From the NCBI GenBank assembly GCA_963853835.1, contig OY970835.1:7059501-7123500 (forward strand): a DNA stretch of 64,000 nt. The letters run 5' to 3'. Origin of the DNA: Calendula officinalis (Eukaryota; Streptophyta; Magnoliopsida; Asterales; Asteraceae). Every line of letters starts with the position of its first letter. Position 1 is the first letter of the stretch. Both the position numbers and the translations under genes were made by a program. Shown here piece after piece: positions 57,819-64,000 of the stretch. The notes under the pieces were generated by a model, which ran no database searches, was not told the origin of the DNA, and saw only the letters and a list, made by a program, of their open reading frames with translations.

Positions 57819-58791
57819 TAACAGAAATTAAGAGGAGGTTAATTTAGCAGAGAGAGGAAGGTGAGTAAAGGCGATTGATGAAAATGGTGGGGTGATCTTG
57901 TAGTTTCAAAATGGCCACGCTGCAGTTTATCATTTCTGCACATGTGGCCACACAACAATAACAAAAAATTACATGGATGGTCCTTAAATATGAAGCTTTG
58001 TTATGCTTTTGGTCCCTTGTATTAACTGCCGTTAAAAGAGTCTGTTAAATTACGTAATTTGCAATGTAGATAGGGGTATATTTGTCTTTTTAAACATCTC
58101 TTTCATTCCTCTAAACACCATTTCCTTCTTTTTCCTGCCTCTTCAATACACCAATCATTACGGTAATCCCCCAATTTTAATAAATTTTAAAACTCCAATA
58201 ATCCTTATTTCATCAATTAAATCTTAAATCTAAAACCTTACATCGATTTGAAACACATGATGAAATATATGAAATTCCAATAAAGACTTGGGTATCAATG
58301 TGTTGGATTATAATAGTGACCATGTGTGTAATTACTAATTAGTAAGTGGGTACACAAATCATTTTGTTAGTTAATTTTTTTTTCTCTCCAACTCGGAAAC
58401 ACAAATAAAACCTTATTTTCTTTCATTTTATGTCCGCCTCAAATACAATTATTTTCTTTTAAATATTTGTTCTTTTTTGTTCTCTTTTTTACGTTCTTTC
58501 TTTTTTGTTTCATTTTAAAACTTGGAAAACACACGGTAAAGTTCCACCCATCACTGGCCCTTTGGTGTGACATTTTTCTGTTAAGTATCTTTCAATGTGC
58601 TCTTGATCGTACCTTGATACCAGGAGAACTAAAAGCAAATTCTTAATAAAAAAAAGAGTCCCATATATCATTAATAATTTAAAATAAAATAACACACGTT
58701 TAAAACACCAGAAAGAAACTCAAGGAACTAAAGTTGTGACCACCTCAAGAAGCATCATAACATAGTATTCATAACACATTAGACTTGAATC
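57819..58791. other. CRTISO-like upstream region and terpene synthase 3' flank
   Basis: Upstream of the CRTISO-like ATG lies its leader and promoter. A half family 1 MITE (AAATTACATGGATGGTCC, about 57967-58060) follows within 150 bp of the start. The rest is T-rich sequence and the 3' flank of the terpene synthase fragment. No other gene. Confidence 0.6.
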
Positions 58792-59894
58792 TTAAACAAT
58801 CATAGGGTGAACAAACAATGACTTAATGTGATTGATCACTTCTTCCCCAACATGTTTGTAGGCTACATCACACACACGTGCAAGGTTTATTGCAGGCGTA
58901 AGTAGCGGAAATGGAACATCCGTAGGCCTAAGTGACTCTCGATTTATAACTTTCCATGCATCTTCAACTTGTTTTGAAAAAAATTGATATGCTTCCTCCT
59001 GTGATGCACCCGATTCCTTTTCATAGCATTCGATGGTTGAAGTAATATGATCTCGGTTTTGTTCCTCCTTAAATACTTATATAGGTTAATTATGCGACAA
59101 TAATACATATTCCACGGTTTATATTATGGGAAAAATGAGTGTGTGATTGTTACATACCTAAACTTATGTGTGGAAAGTAAAGCCCATCTAAGCCAGTCTT
59201 AGCCAGTGATCCATACACAATAGATCTATAGCTTCTATGGAACCATTGAAAAGGCGAAAACTATGTAGTTTTGGTTTAAAAAAAGTTATAACTCTTCACA
59301 TAAACTCATTAGTGAATCAAAACTCATCTAAAACTCATCACGTATCTTAAATTTTAATTATGTTTTTGTTGAAATGTTGTTTCAAACTTCATATTTCTTG
59401 AAATAATGTTTATATTAAACACACGTGCATGTGTGTGTACATCGTTTTTTCTTATTGTCTAAGTGTTCTAATATGGTGGGAATGTGACAAAACTTTCGTA
59501 ATAAATAGTTGTTTTGAGTCTTTTAACCAAAATTATATAGTTATTTGTGATTCCACACCTATATTTATGTATGTGACAGTCACACAGTCACTACCCCTTT
59601 ATATTATAGACTTGCATAAATACATGAGAAATATGTATGTAGTACCTTGTGTGTGGCAATATCATTCATAAGTCTTATAATCAAACATGTAGCTCTAACA
59701 AGAGGAGGATATGTAGACACCCATTTAAAGGTTTCATCGGTCACCATATTGTCCCCACCAACATAGGACCTTGCTATCATGAGTGCATAGGCGCCCGTTA
59801 CTAGTGAATTGCTTATGTATTCTTCTAATGTTGGCATGTACCCTTTTCTTAACCACTTGGTTTCGACTAAAAGGCTCCGAGTGTACTCTTTCGC
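58792..59894 (-). pseudogene. last two exons of a sesquiterpene synthase (TPS-a type)
   Basis: Exon A (59646-59894, 249 bp, the usual size of TPS exon 6) starts AKEYTRSLLVETKWL and ends LIIRLMNDIATHK. Exon B (58792-59067) starts EEQNRDHITSTIECYEKE and reaches a stop after 91 codons. Together they give 174 residues containing the second Mg-binding NSE/DTE motif (NDIATHKEE), intact. The first metal motif DDxxD, the RxR loop and the N-terminal domain are missing. No upstream exon is visible between 59895 and 60890, and copia sequence follows. Either this is a truncated pseudogene or a copia insertion has greatly enlarged intron 5, with the rest beyond the window. The splice sites and frame are undamaged. 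Family membership is firm, the terpene product unknown. Confidence 0.85.
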
Positions 59895-60892
59895 CTGCAT
59901 CCCAAATGAGAAAGTAGCATAACAAATTATTAAATTTATTTAAGACCCCAAAGGGAAACATATATTATTAACCACTATTTATATATACGATACATATTAC
60001 ACACGAAGAGGAAATATCATACAAATTTATTTAAAATGTTTGTTTGGATTGAAGGGGATTGAGTATTTTTCTAAAAAAGGGTGTGGAATACTTTATGCTT
60101 CTGTTTCCCTCTGCCATCTTCAATGAACTATGGATCTTTTAAATAGGAAAAATTCTTGCGAGCTTTTAACCGGAATTCTAGATTAAAATGAAAATCTGTC
60201 TTAACTTTGATTCTTTTTTTTTTTTTAATTATTGCAGCTGTATTATTAAAGTGTCAAATGATGGGTATCCACTTGCTATATTTTATTGAGTGTCTGCTTT
60301 TGTCAAGGGAGCTGATTCTCACTGAGCAAATCTTACAGACAATTTTTATGTATACTGAGCAATTCTATCACAAATGACAATCATGTTCTTCATTTTCTTA
60401 TATCACATTTTGCATTTAATCCACTCCAATTAAGGGCATTCTTGTCATTTGGGATGAAATTACTCTGTATGGATAAAAATTGTTCTGTAAGAATCAGCTC
60501 CCTTTTGTCAAATTATGTTTTCTTATCTTGCAGAAGTCTTATTATGCTACGGAATCAAACGAAAAAATGCATCATAACTTGTATTATTTTCTTCATCTAG
60601 ATCAAATGGTCTTCAATATTATTTTGTTATCATCATTAGATATATTATAGGTGGAGTTAACACTCCACAAACGGTTTATTGAAAATTATATCAAAGTGGT
60701 CCAAATCCTAACCTTTTTAATCAGAAAAAGAGAAGATATTTAACAAGAGTGAGGAACGAGAAAAGCGAACCGAAACCGAACCAAACTGACTGAACCGTCA
60801 ACAGGCTATTAAGGTTACCGGCCAAGTTGGGCTGCCTAATAGGCCCAGATGAGAAAGAATCCTGAGACCTCAATTGCATCATGGTAAATTAG
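59895..60892. other. region between terpene synthase fragment and copia element
   Basis: AT-rich, no exon of the terpene synthase gene found on the minus strand and no other gene. A short AACCGAA block near 60765-60800 recalls the foldback class. I cannot place the 5' boundary of the copia element exactly. Confidence 0.5.
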
Positions 60893-61041
60893 TGACTCAG
60901 ACAATGAGGACAGTAGTAATTCAAATACTACTGAGACCAGTAATAGTACTCAAAATACTACTGGTCCTAGCATTCACCAAAATTCTGTAAACACTACTGA
61001 TCCCAGTAATAACCTAAATACTACTGATCCCAGTAGTAACT

Positions 61042-62844
61042 ATGAACCAACAAATGATGATGAACCAAATACCAATGACAATGAAGAACCTCAAGAGGAA
61101 CAATCTCCTGAGCCAAATGAGTCCAATCTTGAAAACCAACTATGTGTTGATTCATGGCACTAGAACTGAAAAGAATCATCCTCTAGATCAAGTCCTTAGT
61201 GATGTGAACTCAAGCATGCAGACAAGAAGCAAATTACATAAAAGTCTAACTGCAAACATGTGTAATATAAGTTTAATTGCTAATGAATGTATGTTTGAAT
61301 GTTTTCTGTCTCAGGATGAACCAAAGAAAATTCAACAAGCAATGAAGGATTCAAACTGGATTGAGGCAATGCAAGAAGAACTCCTTCAATTCAAATTACA
61401 AGCTGTCTGGACACTTGTACCTCTACCCAAAGGAAAAAGAGCCATTGGAACAAGGTGGATCTTTAGAAACAAGAAAGATGAAAGAGGTATAGTGATCAAG
61501 AACAAAGCCAGACTTGTAGCCCAAGGATACACTCAAGAAGAAGGAATAGACTATGATGAAGTATATGCTCCTGTTGCTAGAATTGAAGCAATTAGGATAT
61601 TCTTAGCATATGCTTCATACAAGAAGTTTAAAGTCTATCAAATGGATGTAAAGAGTGCCTTCCTATATGGGAAAATTGAAGAAGAAGTATATGTCTGCCA
61701 ACCTCCAGGTTTGGAAGATCCAAAACATGGTGATTATGTATTCAAACTAGACAAAGCTCTATATGGCCTACATCAGGCACCAAGAGCATGGTATGATACA
61801 TTATCATCATACCTACTGAAGAATGAATTCAAAAGAGGAGCAATTGACAAAACTCTGTTTACAAGAAAAGTCAAGAATGATATACAACTGGTGCAAATTT
61901 ATGTAGATGATATCATTTTTGGTTCAACAAATGATGCATTATGTAAAGAGTTTGAAAATCTCATGCAAATCAAATTCAAGATGAGCTCCATGGGTCCAAT
62001 GAACTTCTTCCTTGGACTCCAAGTAAATCAAAGAACAGATGGTATTTTGATAAACCAATCAAAATATGTTAAAGACATCTTGGAGAAGTTTGATATGAAA
62101 GACTGCAAAAGTGCAAGTACACCAATGGAAACACACAAACACCTACATCATGATGCTGAGGGGGAGGATGTAGATGAACACTTATATAGATCAATGATAG
62201 GCTCTTTGATGTACTTAACTGCATCAAGACCTGACATTATGTACAGTGTTTGTGTGTGTGCAAGATATCAAGCTAGACCTAAAGAACTACACTTGCAGGC
62301 TGTCAAAAGAATAATCAGATACTTGAAAGGCAAACCATCACTTGGTCTATGGTATCCACATGATTCACCCTTTGAACTCATAGCCTACACAGATAGTGAC
62401 TATGGAGGTGAATGTCAAGATAGAAAGTCCACTACTGGTGGATGTCAATTCTTTGGATCAAGACTGGTGTCATGGCAATGCAAGAAACAAACAAATGTAT
62501 CAACATCAACTGCTGAAGCAGAATATGTAGCTGCATCTGCTTGTTGTGCTCAAGTACTCTGGATTCAAAACCAGCTGCTAGACTTTGGTATCTCTATCCT
62601 TAAAACTCCCATTTTTATTGATAATCAAAGTGCTATTAGTATTGTGAACAATCCAGTAAAACACTCTAAAACTAAACACATTGAAATAAGATTTCACTTT
62701 ATAAGACATTGCAATGAAAAGAAGTTAATCAAAGTAGTTAAAATTCATACTGATGATCAATTAGCAGATCCTTTTACAAAAGCATTTGATGTAGGAAGAT
62801 TCAACTTCTTGGTTAGCAGTAATGGAATGATTTTAATAAATTAA
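61042..62844 (+). CDS. copia pol fragment: reverse transcriptase and RNase H
   Basis: The frame is open for 600 codons, but homology starts only at about 61153 (HGTRTEKNHPLDQVLSDV). Upstream, the acidic linker lies in another frame (GACTCAGACAAT..., Asp/Glu/Asn-rich), which meets a TAG near 61161, so there is a frameshift. RT blocks: RWIFRNKKDERG, then KARLVAQGYTQEEGIDYDE, YQMDVKSAFLYG, LYGLHQAPRAWY and the catalytic YVDDIIFGS. The connection and RNase H show AYTDSDYGG, then RKSTTGGCQFF and STSTAEAEYVAAS. The end is KHIEIRFHFIRH and QLADPFTKA. Both catalytic aspartates of YVDD and the RNase H acidic residues are present. It could supply RT activity only if translated, which the upstream break makes unlikely. 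Confidence 0.88.
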   Translation: MNQQMMMNQIPMTMKNLKRNNLLSQMSPILKTNYVLIHGTRTEKNHPLDQVLSDVNSSMQTRSKLHKSLTANMCNISLIANECMFECFLSQDEPKKIQQAMKDSNWIEAMQEELLQFKLQAVWTLVPLPKGKRAIGTRWIFRNKKDERGIVIKNKARLVAQGYTQEEGIDYDEVYAPVARIEAIRIFLAYASYKKFKVYQMDVKSAFLYGKIEEEVYVCQPPGLEDPKHGDYVFKLDKALYGLHQAPRAWYDTLSSYLLKNEFKRGAIDKTLFTRKVKNDIQLVQIYVDDIIFGSTNDALCKEFENLMQIKFKMSSMGPMNFFLGLQVNQRTDGILINQSKYVKDILEKFDMKDCKSASTPMETHKHLHHDAEGEDVDEHLYRSMIGSLMYLTASRPDIMYSVCVCARYQARPKELHLQAVKRIIRYLKGKPSLGLWYPHDSPFELIAYTDSDYGGECQDRKSTTGGCQFFGSRLVSWQCKKQTNVSTSTAEAEYVAASACCAQVLWIQNQLLDFGISILKTPIFIDNQSAISIVNNPVKHSKTKHIEIRFHFIRHCNEKKLIKVVKIHTDDQLADPFTKAFDVGRFNFLVSSNGMILIN

Positions 62845-62899
62845 TTTCTCACTCAAAATCATGTGTAAAGTTTTTGTTGTAAAAAGTTATTTATTTGTT

Positions 62900-63175
62900 T
62901 AAGTGTTTTACTACTGGTAGGTCTGTTTTACTGGTATGTAGGCTTGTGCACAAAATACTACTGGTAAGTCAATACTACTGGTGTGTATTAGGTTTACAAA
63001 AATACTACTGGTAAGTCAGTACTACTGATATCCACATATACTACTGGTCGTGTGTGATAGTGGTTTCTACTGATGTCTATAGTTACTACTGATGTCAAAA
63101 TCCTGAGTTACTACTGATGTTCGTAGATACTACTGACGTTTTCTTACTGGTATTTAATCTACTACTGGTCTTTCA
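62900..63175 (+). repeat. ACTACTG[G/A]T repeat region after copia pol
   Basis: About nine full copies of TACTACTG(G/A)(T/C) and four shorter ones lie at irregular 15-35 nt spacing, for example TACTACTGGTAAGTC twice. The same word recurs in the coding linker before RT (60920-61035). Confidence 0.85.
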
Positions 63176-63267
63176 ACTATCAAATTACCAAACTAACCCT
63201 CATGAAAATAGCCGTTGTGCTATGATTCGAAGGACAATTTAGTATTTTTGCAGGATGAATCGTAAGA

Positions 63268-63275
63268 TATAAATA
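63268..63275 (+). promoter_or_regulatory. candidate TATA box for the downstream ORF
   Basis: TATAAATA at 63268-63275, about 150 bp before the ATG at 63427. It could drive a separate transcript of the extra ORF, or be chance in an AT-rich leader. Confidence 0.4.
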
Positions 63276-63426
63276 GCTGAAGTCGATTAGTTTAGCATTA
63301 TCCTCACATCGATTCGCTAAATCCTCTCGATAAAACCTAACTTACGATCATAAACCCTGCACCATAACAAAATTCTTACTTGTTTCTCTCAAATCAAACG
63401 ATCCAAACTTCTCAAAATCAACAACA

Positions 63427-64000
63427 ATGGCAACTCTACAATCTCTCGATGTTCAAACAGATCTTAAATACTCAGAGTTTCACAATATGTGTGCATTCCT
63501 AAAGAATCCAGACGGTACAAAAGACTTTCGTCCAATAGTACAATTCTTGAAGAACTCATACATCAAGTTCGCCTTAACTGTAAAACCGAAAGCATATCAA
63601 CAACACCTGGTTGATTTCTGGACAAATGCTGAACGAACTGAAGGGTCAACCATGTCAATGATTAAATCAACTATGGATGGCAAAACGGTCACAATAACTG
63701 AACAATCTATTCGACACCATCTACAACTACATGATGATGCAGGTATGTTTTCACTTCCTAAGGAATACATTGTTGAAATTTTAAATAAAATGGGTTATGA
63801 GGGAAGACTTGACATAGTAACTTTTCAAAAGGGTCTTCTCTCCCCACAATGGAAATTTCTTGTACATAACATTCAACATTGTATTTCTCCTAAAAGAAGT
63901 ACCTGGAATGAGTTTAACAAATCAATAGCATCTGCTGTTGTTTGTTTATGCACAGACCAGATATTTAATTTTTCAAATATGATTTTTGAAGGTATGTTGG
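63427..64000 (+). CDS. extra ORF of the copia element (partial at window end)
   Basis: An ATG in good plant context (AACAATGGC) opens a frame of 191 codons that runs off the window. It begins MATLQSLDVQTDLKYSEFHN and includes FLKNSYIKFALTVKP, the HLVDFWTNAERT segment, ITEQSIRHHLQL, GLLSPQWKFLVHNIQHC and FNFSNMIFEGM. I recall very many proteins of this pattern in daisy-family genomes, next to copia pol genes and annotated as hypothetical or fused to Pol. Function is unknown. It has no signal peptide or membrane segment in the visible part, so an envelope role is not supported here. It might be a host-derived or accessory protein of the element. Confidence 0.7.
   Translation, partial: MATLQSLDVQTDLKYSEFHNMCAFLKNPDGTKDFRPIVQFLKNSYIKFALTVKPKAYQQHLVDFWTNAERTEGSTMSMIKSTMDGKTVTITEQSIRHHLQLHDDAGMFSLPKEYIVEILNKMGYEGRLDIVTFQKGLLSPQWKFLVHNIQHCISPKRSTWNEFNKSIASAVVCLCTDQIFNFSNMIFEGML

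Larger units (their letters stand above)
60893..64000 (+). mobile_element. Ty1/copia retrotransposon, 3' part, probably SIRE lineage
   Basis: RT and RNase H of copia type are followed by a motif-rich spacer and then another ORF. No gag, protease or integrase core precedes them, and no LTR is seen before the window ends. The element is therefore 5' truncated, or was fused to the flank near 60890. An extra ORF after pol is known for the SIRE/Maximus lineage; assignment is by memory of such layouts, not by alignment. Confidence 0.8.

Overview
The window is nuclear DNA of a flowering plant (eudicot). The evidence is spliced genes with GT-AG introns, a nuclear-type tRNA-Arg(UCU), plant LTR retrotransposons primed by initiator tRNA-Met, and plant-only genes. 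The terpene synthase fragment, the downstream copia ORF and the repeat style make the daisy family (Asteraceae) my best guess, but that is inference.

Layout. 1-3.5 kb: AT-rich intergenic DNA with a MITE, an (AT)n tract and short tandem duplications. 3.6-8.9 kb: a complete cytosolic ribosomal protein L3 gene (389 aa, five coding exons, leader intron, telo-box/site II promoter). 9-13.9 kb: intergenic DNA with a hAT-like foldback, two SINE-like units and a Stowaway MITE. 13.9-14.4 kb: a two-exon gene for a small single-pass membrane protein. 14.9-39.8 kb: a retrotransposon nest. A tRNA-Trp, a broken MACPF-domain gene fragment, a 2.36-kb LTR (family B) and a 1.72-kb LTR (family A) occur twice with an offset of 14,166-14,167 bp. 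The right copy is a complete non-autonomous element B (TSD TGTCG) with a solo A LTR inside it (TSD GGTTG). The left copy carries a full but inactivated Ty3/gypsy chromovirus A, whose 3' LTR is split by an antisense solo LTR of a third family, C (TSD CTAAC).

40-45 kb: hAT transposase remnant, hAT MITEs, tRNA-Arg(UCU), a nested PIF/Harbinger-like element and a PB1-domain gene (278 aa). 45.6-49.4 kb (minus): complete glycinamide ribonucleotide synthetase (514 aa, plastid purine synthesis). 52.5-57.8 kb (minus): complete nine-exon carotenoid-isomerase-like FAD oxidoreductase (592 aa). 58.8-59.9 kb (minus): only the last two exons of a sesquiterpene synthase. 60.9-64 kb: 3' part of a Ty1/copia element followed by an extra ORF running off the window.

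The host genes do not form a pathway cluster. Two of them (GARS and the CRTISO-like protein) are probably plastid-targeted. The most striking unexplained signals are in the retroelements. (1) Three stem-loops spaced exactly 43 nt apart in the coding-poor interior of element B have a constant apex and compensating stems. (2) A 17-nt dyad lexicon centred on CGGCGC is shared by three different LTR families. (3) Five GATAACCC/GGGGGA hairpins lie in LTR B. (4) An ACTACTG[G/A]T repeat spans both coding and non-coding parts of the copia element. All reading was by eye; exon boundaries were set by frame continuity and GT/AG sites, and no database was searched.
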